Shown: piece after piece, positions 34,901-42,517 of the stretch
How the letters are laid out: each line of letters starts with the position of its first letter
Position numbering within the stretch: position 1 is the first letter of the stretch
From: Hymenobacter aranciens
Lineage (GTDB): Bacteria > Bacteroidota > Bacteroidia > Cytophagales > Hymenobacteraceae
Reading direction: 5' to 3'
Length of the DNA: 64,000 bases
Assembly: GCF_030580865.1 (NCBI RefSeq)
Contig: NZ_JAUQSY010000003.1
Span: forward strand, 124,001-188,000
The notes under the pieces: model-generated
Database searches by the model: none
What the model was told of the DNA's origin: nothing
Seen by the model: the letters and a program-made list of their open reading frames with translations, nothing else
Translations under genes and position numbers: made by a program

Positions 34901-37900
34901 GCTACTACGCTGGTAAGCTTCCTGCAGGACCTGACAGTGCCGCTGGCGGCCCAGTTGGGCCCCACGCGGGTGCGGGTGCGCTGGCGCAACGGCACCTTCA
35001 GCAACACGCCGGCCAACCTGGCGGCGGCGCCCTGCTTGTCGGGCACCACCACCTGGTACGGCGAAACCGAGGACTACCTCATCACCATTGCCGATGCACC
35101 CACCTGCACGGCTCCGCCGCTCACCGTGATGGCCACTGCCAGCACGAGCAGCGCCTGCGCCAACGGCTCGTTTACGCTCTCGACCAACAGCGTATCGACC
35201 ACGCTGGGCGGCTTTACCTTCCAGTGGCAGAGCCGGCCGGCCGGCTCCACGGGCTTCTTCACCGACATTAACGGGGCCACCACCAACCCCTACACCGTGA
35301 CCGGCCAGACGGCCGCTACCGAATACCAGCTGATTGTGACCTGCGAATTTGGCGGCAGCCCCACCGCCTCCAATGAAGTGACCGTGGGCCAGAGCAGCTT
35401 CGACCAGTGCTACTGCGCCACGAGCTCGACCAACGGCTGCGCGACCTACGGCGCAATCACCAATGTGCGCATCGGCTCGATTGACAACACGACGACCTGC
35501 GCGGGCACCACTTACACGCTAGTTGCCCCCGCTGCCACCACTACCACCAACCTCGACATGGGCCTCAGCACCCCGCTGACGCTGACCATCGGCGGTACCA
35601 ACAGCTACCGCTACGCCGTGTGGATTGACTTCGACCATAATGGCACCTTCGACGCCTCCGAATACCTCGCCAACAGCACGCCCATCAGCACCCGCCCGCT
35701 GACGGTCAGCCTGGCAATTCCGGCGGCCTCGGCCTCGGTGCTGGCCGGCCCTACGCGCATGCGCATCCGCACCAACTCGGGCATTGCCGGCTACCCGAAC
35801 TTCAGCGCCACCGACGCCTGCAACGTGACCTACGACGGCGAAACTGAAGACTACACCGTGACCCTGGTGCCTCAGACGCCCTGCGCCGGCACGCCGGCTG
35901 CTCCGGTGGCCTCGGCCAGCGCCACCACCGTCTGCACGGGCACATCGTTCACGCTCTCGGCCACCAACCCAGGCAACCCCATCGGCCTGGCGTACCAGTG
36001 GCAGAGCAGCCCGGCGGGTGCCGGCACGTTCACCAACATTAGCGGGGCCACCACCAACCCCTACACCGTGAGCAGCCAAACGGCTGCCACCGATTACCAG
36101 CTGGTGGTTACCTGCACGGCCAGCAGTCAGTCGTCGGTTGCTAACATCATCAGCGTGGCCCAGAACAGCTTTATCAGCTGCTACTGCACGCCGGTAGCCA
36201 CCGGCATTGGCACCGATGGCGTCACGCGCGTAGTGCTCACGGCGCCCGACGGCACCCTCACCAATTCCTCGTCAGCTACCAACGTCGCGCCCTACTACAC
36301 CGATTACGCCTCGGTGCAGACGGCGGGCACGCTGCCCATTCCCACGCTCTACCTGAGCGGCACGGCTACCCTGGCCGTGACAATGGGCACGGACGGCACC
36401 CAGTACAGCGGTGCCTGGGTTGACTTCGACCACAGTGGCACCTTCGACAGCAACGAATTCTTCACGGCCGGCACCAGCGCTGGCTCGGGTGGTACCTCGA
36501 CCTTCACCATCACCGTGCCGGCCGACGCCCTGACGGGCCAGACCAAAATCCGCGTCCGCGGCGGCAACGACGTGGTGCTGTTGAGCACGCAGGCCTGCAC
36601 TGCCGCCAGCAGCTCCAGCAACTACGGCGAAATAGAAGATTACCTGGTGAGCATCGCCCTGCCGGTGCCCTGCACCGCCACCCCGCCCACCACCACGGCC
36701 GCCGCCTCGGTCAGCTCGGCCTGTGCGAGTGCCTCGTTCACGCTGAGTGCTACGGGTGTTGCGGCCGGTACCACGGGCCTGACGTACCAGTGGCAGAGCA
36801 GCCCGGCCGGGGCCAATACCTTCGCCGCGCTGAGCGGGGCCACGACCAACCCCTTCTCCATGAGCAGCCAGGCGGCGGCTACCGACTACCGGCTGGTGGT
36901 AACCTGCACGGCCAGCGGCCAGTCCTCGACCTCGAACACGGTGAGCGTCGCCCAGTCGGCCCTGGCCGACTGCTACTGCAAGCCCACCAGCTCGTCGCTG
37001 GACGAATACTTCACCAACGTGACCGTGGGCAGCATCAACAACACGACCGGTAACTCGGTAGCTTCCCCGATTTCGGGTTACGCCGACTACACCGTGAGCC
37101 CCACAGCCACCCAGACCACCGCCCTGATGCGCGGCAACACCTACACCATCACGGTGACGGCCCGCGATAACCGTATCAACTCGCAGGCGCTGCTGTACAT
37201 CGACTTCAACAGAAACGGCGTTTTCGAGCAGACGACGCCGGAGTACAAGGTGATTGGCAACGGCCCGACCAGCGGCTCTTTCCCGCAGACGCTCACGTTC
37301 AGCACCACCTTCACGGTGCCCACCGCGGCGCCGATGGGCCTGACCCGCCTGCGCGTGCGCTGGCACAACGACAACAACTCTTCCGACCCCTGCGCCCTGG
37401 GCTGGAACGGGGAAACCGAGGATTACACGGTTAATATCATCGACGCCGACCTGATTGTGAGCACGACGCTGCCAATTCCGGCGGGTGCTTACAACAGCAT
37501 CACCATCACCGGCACGGGCAATGGCACGCTGGCCGGCGCTACCTCGGTAGCAGCCGGGCTGACGGTGGAGCCGGGCGGCAGCTTTGCCGATGGCTGCCAG
37601 GTGCTGAGCGGGGTGGGCGGCTTCACGGCCAATGCCGGCTCGACGCTGCGCATCTGCAACCCGGCGGGCATCAGCGCCAGCGGCGCCACCGGCGCCGTGC
37701 AGGTGACGGGCCCGCGTTCGTTCAGCCCCAACGCCAGCTACGAATACAACGGCACCGCCAGCCAGGTAACCGGCGATGGCCTGCCCACCACCGTGCGCAA
37801 CCTGATGGTGAACAACGCCGCCCACGTAGGCCTGAGCCAGGCCACCGCCGTGCGCCGGATGCTGACCCTGGCCAATGGCGACCTCAACCTGGGCGCCAGC

Positions 37901-39385
37901 AACCTGACCCTGATTTCGGTGGATACGATGACGGCGATGGTGGTGAACAGCGGCAGCGGCCGGGTGCAGAACAATGGCAGCGGGGTGGCGATTATGCAGC
38001 GCGCGGCCACGCCGAGCACGAGCTACAGCGGCCCGGGCTACCGCCACTACAGCTCGCCGATGACGGCCACGCCGCTGAGTGAGCTGGGTACGAACACGTT
38101 CTTCCCCCTGGTGAACCCGGCCTACAACGCCCTGCCGACGCCCTCGCTGCCGCTGGCGCAGTTCCCCAACGTGTTCGATTACCAGGAAAGCCGCCTGACG
38201 GCCACCTACCCGGGCTTCGATATCGGCTGGCACTCGCCCAGCGCCACCAGCGACGTGCTGACGCCCGGTAAAGGCTACACCGTGAACATCGCCCCGCAAC
38301 TGGTGGACCTCTCGGGCGTGCTCAACACCGGCCCCGTGAACACCGGCGCCCTCAGCCACAGCGGCACCGCCAACTCGGGCTGGCAGCTGCTCGGCAACCC
38401 CTACCCGGCGCCCCTCAACTGGAGCCAGGTGAGCGGGCTGCCCGCGGGCATTGATGCTTCGGTGTACGTGTTTGAGCCCAACTCGCAATACGGCGGCTTC
38501 TACCGCTCCTTCGTGAACGGCATGGGCACCAATAGTTTCGATGGCATGCTGCCGGCCATGCAGGCCTTCTTCGTGCGCACCACGCAGCCCGTGCCGGCCG
38601 GTTTCAGCTTCCAGAACGCGCACCGCGTGACCAGCTACACCAACCCAGCCTTCCACCGCACCACGGCCGACCAGCGCCCGGTGCTACGCCTGGCCCTGGG
38701 CGGCTTGGCCAGCAATGGCACCGACGAAACCATCGTGTACCTGCAGGCCGGCGCCACCGCCACTGGCACCGACGCCGCCTTCGACGCAGCCAAACTACCC
38801 AACTCCAGCGGCCTGAGCGTAGCCACGCAGCTGGCCGGCCCGGGCAATGGTCCGTTGGCCATCAGTGGCCTGCCGACGACGGCCGCCACCGTCGAAACCC
38901 GCCTGCCGCTGACGCTGCAGGTGCCCGCCGCCGGCAGCTACCGCTTCGATGTGACGGCCCTGGCCCACTTCGACGCCGGCACCGCCGTGCTGCTGCTCGA
39001 CCACCAGCTGAACACCCGCACCGACCTGCGCCAGGTGACGAGCTACGCCTTCACGGCCGCGCAGGCCGGGGCGCTCAATGGCCGCTTCGAGCTGCTGCTG
39101 GGCCGCCCGGGCAGCGTGACGGGCACGGCCGCCGCGCTGGCCTCGCCGTTCAGCGTATGGCCCAACCCGGCCAGCGGCAAAGCGGCGTTGCACGTGGCGC
39201 TCGACGCCCCGGCCACGAAAGCCACCCTCACGCTACGCACCGTGCTGGGCCAGGTGGTTGCCACCCAGACCTTCGGCGGGAATGCGGCCACGCTGCCCAC
39301 CACCGGGCTGGCGGCCGGCACTTACCTGCTCACGGTGCAGGTGGCCGGCCAGGCGCCCGCCACCCGACGCGTGGTGGTCGAATAA
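31988..39385 (+). CDS. Secreted modular Ig/GEVED protein 2 with T9SS sorting tail
   Basis: 2465 residues. I start at the ATG at 31,988, which gives the signal peptide MKKKLTHFLKLALGALSLGT ending near AQAA; an upstream start would add 40 residues without a signal. One unnamed N-terminal module (about 27-250) is followed by six pairs of Ig-like and GEVED domains up to about residue 1820, each GEVED unit showing WIDxDxxGTF and GETEDY-type motifs. The tail (1820-2370) and T9SS sorting domain (2380-2465) are almost the same as in GEVED protein 1. The repeated Ca-binding-like loops suggest a rigid stalk or adhesin on the surface. No catalytic motif is seen. Confidence 0.9.
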   Translation: MKKKLTHFLKLALGALSLGTPLGAQAALVPVPVTGFNQDVIANGTSVAAPAVSTYDVDGSNGGGYCLMVNGGYSNPSNVAATRGLPVSGILNSASVPGLSFQMASYSAANSLRIPATGLAGVGSGTLTLAAPTKAADIYLLYTGGGGTGANAATATVTVTFTDATTQVFAGQSLADWYTTLATDALGGTGRVARTAASGVENNATNPRLHQLKLTLRNDNMAKDIASITVAKTSTANCAVNVFAVSVNTPTLCAAAPTGGTTASTATNVCTNGSVTLSLSGATSAPGVGVQWQSFISGGAGWLDIAGANDPTYVVTGQTATTDYRAVLTCIPTSQSATSTAVTVTQNPFYNCYCTPTSTGGNEYIRSVSVNGASGFTNATNANSTNGYGDFTTNTALTTTLNKGGNYPLSVIVQANNNGSQGGYWIDYDQNGTFDSGEYTEFGRSNLTGQPVTFNSFLTVPNTSAVRIGVTRMRVRWRNGAVAATDACTSGATSWYGETEDYLVTIGAPTVCTGTPPRVTAVASQTAVCSNTPISLTVTGLSAASGFTFQWQSSPTGANTYTNLGGVQTTPTYTVASQTAATDYRLVVTCTGSGLSRTGTEVTVNQNNFLNCYCTPTHSTGCGTYAGLLRVAIPGSGLDHATTCAGTPYYSNVPTTTASGTLSLGNTYTMSVTLGRYAKAGMWIDYDRSGTFEASEYLVIGSNSGNTTGSTATVTPSLTIPSTALTGPTRMRVRTQYFFASTTYPLTATDACTGFIYGETEDYTINLVTPTPCAGVPAASTATASASAVCSTATFTLSLTGIDPALTGLSYQWQRRPAGSGTYTNLGTAQTTPFYSVTGLMADTEYRAVVTCTNGGASSTSSAVRVNNGYLSCYCIPLSGSAGEYITNVTMPGVSGFSSSSTNTSSSPAGFNDYTNNASLTTTVYRGVPYVNGINLTVKSNNTNSQGGMWIDYDHSGTFEASENVFIVNSSATTLVSFLQDLTVPLAAQLGPTRVRVRWRNGTFSNTPANLAAAPCLSGTTTWYGETEDYLITIADAPTCTAPPLTVMATASTSSACANGSFTLSTNSVSTTLGGFTFQWQSRPAGSTGFFTDINGATTNPYTVTGQTAATEYQLIVTCEFGGSPTASNEVTVGQSSFDQCYCATSSTNGCATYGAITNVRIGSIDNTTTCAGTTYTLVAPAATTTTNLDMGLSTPLTLTIGGTNSYRYAVWIDFDHNGTFDASEYLANSTPISTRPLTVSLAIPAASASVLAGPTRMRIRTNSGIAGYPNFSATDACNVTYDGETEDYTVTLVPQTPCAGTPAAPVASASATTVCTGTSFTLSATNPGNPIGLAYQWQSSPAGAGTFTNISGATTNPYTVSSQTAATDYQLVVTCTASSQSSVANIISVAQNSFISCYCTPVATGIGTDGVTRVVLTAPDGTLTNSSSATNVAPYYTDYASVQTAGTLPIPTLYLSGTATLAVTMGTDGTQYSGAWVDFDHSGTFDSNEFFTAGTSAGSGGTSTFTITVPADALTGQTKIRVRGGNDVVLLSTQACTAASSSSNYGEIEDYLVSIALPVPCTATPPTTTAAASVSSACASASFTLSATGVAAGTTGLTYQWQSSPAGANTFAALSGATTNPFSMSSQAAATDYRLVVTCTASGQSSTSNTVSVAQSALADCYCKPTSSSLDEYFTNVTVGSINNTTGNSVASPISGYADYTVSPTATQTTALMRGNTYTITVTARDNRINSQALLYIDFNRNGVFEQTTPEYKVIGNGPTSGSFPQTLTFSTTFTVPTAAPMGLTRLRVRWHNDNNSSDPCALGWNGETEDYTVNIIDADLIVSTTLPIPAGAYNSITITGTGNGTLAGATSVAAGLTVEPGGSFADGCQVLSGVGGFTANAGSTLRICNPAGISASGATGAVQVTGPRSFSPNASYEYNGTASQVTGDGLPTTVRNLMVNNAAHVGLSQATAVRRMLTLANGDLNLGASNLTLISVDTMTAMVVNSGSGRVQNNGSGVAIMQRAATPSTSYSGPGYRHYSSPMTATPLSELGTNTFFPLVNPAYNALPTPSLPLAQFPNVFDYQESRLTATYPGFDIGWHSPSATSDVLTPGKGYTVNIAPQLVDLSGVLNTGPVNTGALSHSGTANSGWQLLGNPYPAPLNWSQVSGLPAGIDASVYVFEPNSQYGGFYRSFVNGMGTNSFDGMLPAMQAFFVRTTQPVPAGFSFQNAHRVTSYTNPAFHRTTADQRPVLRLALGGLASNGTDETIVYLQAGATATGTDAAFDAAKLPNSSGLSVATQLAGPGNGPLAISGLPTTAATVETRLPLTLQVPAAGSYRFDVTALAHFDAGTAVLLLDHQLNTRTDLRQVTSYAFTAAQAGALNGRFELLLGRPGSVTGTAAALASPFSVWPNPASGKAALHVALDAPATKATLTLRTVLGQVVATQTFGGNAATLPTTGLAAGTYLLTVQVAGQAPATRRVVVE

Positions 39386-39392
39386 GCCTGGA

Positions 39393-39426
39393 AGGGGCGG
39401 GAAAGCAATTTCCCGCCCCTTTTTTT
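39393..39426 (+). terminator. Intrinsic terminator after GEVED protein 2
   Basis: AAGGGGCGGGAAA pairs with TTTCCCGCCCCTT around GCAA and ends in a run of T. Confidence 0.85.
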
Positions 39427-39672
39427 CGGGCTGCTGCCGAGCCTGGTGTTCTGAACCCCGCGAGCAGTAGCGGCCTTATTTCCAAAAGCCTGCGCGCAAG
39501 CCCCGCCAGCGGCCGGCAAAAAGCGGGTTCAGCGCAGAATATTTCTGAGTGAAAGGCTGATTATGCCTTTGAAATTAAGTAAATTGCTTGCTCAAACCTA
39601 CACCTCATTTTTCCTCTTTTCACCACCCCAACATTCCAATCACTCCAAAAAACTTTAACTCACATTTATTGC

Positions 39673-42177
39673 ATGAAAGGTAATCTTACCAAAATGATGG
39701 GCCTGGCGCTAAGCGCCCTGGGCCTGACGACGGCAGCCGAGGCCTACACGCCCGTCGTCGTCACCGGCTTCAACCACGACGTGGTGGCTAATAATGCTAC
39801 CGGCTCGGCTACTACGTCGACTACGACGGGCCTCGATGGGGCCGGCTACGTGTTTATGGACGCCGTGTATAACCCCGCCGGCACCTCGAAACTGCCGGCT
39901 AACGGCATCATCAACAGCGCTGCCACGCCGGGCCTGATGTTCCAGCTGGCCTCGTATACCGGCAACAACGACCTGCGCATACCCGCCACTGGCGGTGGCC
40001 AGACGGCCGGCGCCGGCAGTGGCACCTTCACGCTGGCTACGCCGCAGGCGGCTGGCGAAGTCTACTTCCTGGCGACCTCGGGCGACGCCGCTACTAACGT
40101 GAACGTGACGGTGACCTTCAGCGACAACACGACCCAGGCGTTTACGGGCCTGACCGTGAACGACTGGTTTGGGGGCACGCCGTTTGCCGCTACCGGCCTG
40201 GGCCGGGTGCAGCGCACCGTGGACAACCGCGAAAACATTGTGGATAACCCGCGCATGTACCAGCGCCTGCTGACGATAAGCACGGCCAACGTGAACAAGC
40301 TGATTCAAAGCATCACGTTCAACAAAACCAACACGCCCGGCGTGCTCAACGTGTTTGCCGTGACCCTGAACCCCGTGTGCTCCGGCACGCCGGCCGGCGG
40401 CACGCCCACGGCCAGCGTACCCAGCGCCTGCACCACCACGCCCATCACCCTGAACCTGCCCGGCTCGTCGCCCCAGATTGGCATCAGCTATCAGTGGCAG
40501 AGCAGCCCGGCCGGGGCCAACACCTTCACTAACCTGGGTGCCTCGCAGACTACCCCCACCTATACCGGTGCCACCCAGACGGCCGCCACCGACTACCGCG
40601 TGACGGTGACCTGCGCCGGCAGCGGCCTCTCGACCACGTCGGGCATCGTTTCGGTAGCCCAGAGCACCTTCATCAACTGCTACTGCACGCCCACCGGCGG
40701 CAACTGCACCAACGAGTGGGTGCGCGGCGTGACCATCGGCACGCTGGCAAACACTGCTACTACCTGCACCACCGGCGGCTACATCGACTACAGCGCCAAC
40801 ACGGCCCTGACCACCCTGCTGGCCCCCGGCGCCAGCTACCCCCTCACGGTGGATGTGCGCCTCAATGCTGCCAACAGCCAGGTGGGTGCCTGGATTGACT
40901 TCAACCGCAACGGTACCTTCGAAGCCAGCGAATACACTGCCGTGGGCACCGGCCCGGCCACCGGCTTCCAGCAGCTGAACACCTCGTTCACGGCTACCAT
41001 CGTGGTGCCGGGCAACGCTTCGTCGGGCACCACCCGCATGCGCATCCGCTCGACCAACGGCGCCCTGACGGCTGCCCAGGCCTGCACCAACGCCCTGGTG
41101 GGCGAAACCGAAGACTACCTCATCACCCTGGCGGCGCCGGTGCCCTGCGCTGGTACGCCGGTGGCGGGCACGGCCACCTCGTCCATCGCGGCGGCCTGCC
41201 CCAACACGCCCTTCACCCTCGACGTGACCGGCCTCGTGCCCGGCGTGAGCGGCCTTACCTTCCAGTGGCAGAGCAGCCCGGCCGGAGCTAATACCTTCAC
41301 CGACATCGCTGGCGCCACCACGCAAACCTACACCGTGGCCAACCAAACGGCCGGCACCGACTACCGCCTGCGCGTAAGCTGCGCCGCCGCTACTGCCTCG
41401 GCCAACTCGACGGTGGTGACGGTAACCCGGGCTGCCTTCTCGGCCTGCTACTGCGTGCCCACTTACGTGAGCGGCGGCACCGGCGACATCATCCGCGAAG
41501 TGAGCCTGAACAACATGACCAGCAACACGGCCGCCGCCAGCAACGTGGCGCCGTTCTACCACGACTACTCGTCGCGCCAGCCCGCTACGCTGCCCATCCC
41601 CGACATCACCACCGGCACCACGGCCACGGTAAACGTGGCTTTCGGCCCCGAGGCGGTGCAGTTCAGCGCCCTTTGGATTGACTTCGACCACAGTGGCGTA
41701 TTCGAAGCCAACGAATTCTTCTCGCTGAACACCGACGCGGGCAGCGCCGGCACGGCGGCCATCTCGGTAGTGGTGCCCACTACGGCCCAGGCCGGCCTGA
41801 CCAAAATGCGCATCCGCGGCGGCGACGATGCCGTGCTGCTGCCCACCATGGCCTGCGGCGCCAGCGCCTCCGACTATGGCGAGGCGGAAGACTATACGGT
41901 GAACGTATTGCTGGGCACCGGCACCCGCGCCGGCCACCAGGCCGTAGCCCTGACGGCCTTCCCGAACCCGGCTACTTCGGTGCTCACGGTGCAGGTAGCC
42001 ACGGCGGCAGCCCAGGCCACCGCCCAGCTCACCGACCTCACCGGCCGCGTGCTGCAAACGGCGGCCGTCGCCAACCAGAAAGCCACGTTCTCGCTGAGCA
42101 ATCTGGCCGCCGGCATCTACCTAGTGCGCTACAGCGACGCCAGCCACAGCCAGACTATCAAGGTAACCAAGCAATAA
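39673..42177 (+). CDS. Secreted modular Ig/GEVED protein 3 with T9SS sorting tail
   Basis: 834 residues, the short relative of the two preceding surface proteins. The signal peptide MKGNLTKMMGLALSALGLTT ends at AEA. One copy of the unnamed N-terminal module (about 27-232) is followed by two pairs of Ig-like (YQWQSSPAGANTF) and GEVED domains (WIDFNRNGTFE with GETEDYLIT; WIDFDHSGVFEANEF with YGEAEDYTV). It lacks the long tail of the others and goes straight to a different T9SS sorting domain (about 757-834, TAFPNPATSVLTVQ ... SQTIKVTKQ). Role as for the other two: probably surface binding. Confidence 0.9.
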   Translation: MKGNLTKMMGLALSALGLTTAAEAYTPVVVTGFNHDVVANNATGSATTSTTTGLDGAGYVFMDAVYNPAGTSKLPANGIINSAATPGLMFQLASYTGNNDLRIPATGGGQTAGAGSGTFTLATPQAAGEVYFLATSGDAATNVNVTVTFSDNTTQAFTGLTVNDWFGGTPFAATGLGRVQRTVDNRENIVDNPRMYQRLLTISTANVNKLIQSITFNKTNTPGVLNVFAVTLNPVCSGTPAGGTPTASVPSACTTTPITLNLPGSSPQIGISYQWQSSPAGANTFTNLGASQTTPTYTGATQTAATDYRVTVTCAGSGLSTTSGIVSVAQSTFINCYCTPTGGNCTNEWVRGVTIGTLANTATTCTTGGYIDYSANTALTTLLAPGASYPLTVDVRLNAANSQVGAWIDFNRNGTFEASEYTAVGTGPATGFQQLNTSFTATIVVPGNASSGTTRMRIRSTNGALTAAQACTNALVGETEDYLITLAAPVPCAGTPVAGTATSSIAAACPNTPFTLDVTGLVPGVSGLTFQWQSSPAGANTFTDIAGATTQTYTVANQTAGTDYRLRVSCAAATASANSTVVTVTRAAFSACYCVPTYVSGGTGDIIREVSLNNMTSNTAAASNVAPFYHDYSSRQPATLPIPDITTGTTATVNVAFGPEAVQFSALWIDFDHSGVFEANEFFSLNTDAGSAGTAAISVVVPTTAQAGLTKMRIRGGDDAVLLPTMACGASASDYGEAEDYTVNVLLGTGTRAGHQAVALTAFPNPATSVLTVQVATAAAQATAQLTDLTGRVLQTAAVANQKATFSLSNLAAGIYLVRYSDASHSQTIKVTKQ

Positions 42178-42198
42178 GCCGCCTGGCTGATGCTTGAA

Positions 42199-42237
42199 TA
42201 AAAAATCCCCCGGCCGTGAGGTCGGGGGATTTTTTAT
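42199..42237 (+). terminator. Intrinsic terminator after GEVED protein 3
   Basis: AAAAAATCCCCCGGCC pairs with GGTCGGGGGATTTTTT around a short loop, 22 bp after the stop codon. Confidence 0.85.
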
Positions 42238-42253
42238 TACCAAAAAGGCTGCT

Positions 42254-42439
42254 GGCGCGCGTCTCTGACGCGTGCCGACTGGCTTCGAGCCTCTGGCTCG
42301 TTATCTCGAACGACTCCCTGAGCGATTCCCTACTAAGGAGACAATCAAGCTATTCGGTATACGTCAAATCGTTTGAGATGTCGTTCAACCAGCGAGCCAG
42401 AGGCTCGAACCCAGTCGGCACGCGTCAGAGACGCGCGCC
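42254..42439. repeat. Long inverted repeat (GCGTCTCTGACGCGTGCCGACTGG type)
   Basis: Arms of about 47 bp (42,254-42,300 and 42,393-42,439) pair GGCGCGCGTCTCTGACGCG with CGCGTCAGAGACGCGCGCC and CGAGCCTCTGGCTCG with CGAGCCAGAGGCTCG. Small mismatches occur. The loop holds no visible gene. It lies between two converging genes. Confidence 0.88.
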
Positions 42440-42462
42440 CGCGGTATTCATTCAATCGCACA

Positions 42463-42500
42463 AAAAAGCCCCTCCGTGCCTGGCACGGAGGGGCTTTCTC
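42463..42500 (-). terminator. Intrinsic terminator for the PNGase F-like gene
   Basis: AAAAAAGCCCCTCCGTGCC pairs with GGCACGGAGGGGCTTT. On the minus strand it ends in a T run and follows the stop codon of the gene at 42,518. Confidence 0.85.
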
Positions 42501-42517
42501 ATTCGCAGGCCGGGGCC

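Noticed and set aside
36272..38656. Open frame of about 790 codons on the minus strand opposite GEVED protein 2
   Set aside because: Antisense shadow; no motif, and the real gene on the other strand has clear domains and a signal peptide.
39709..42057. Open frame of about 780 codons on the minus strand opposite GEVED protein 3
   Set aside because: Antisense shadow; repetitive composition follows the repeats of the real gene.
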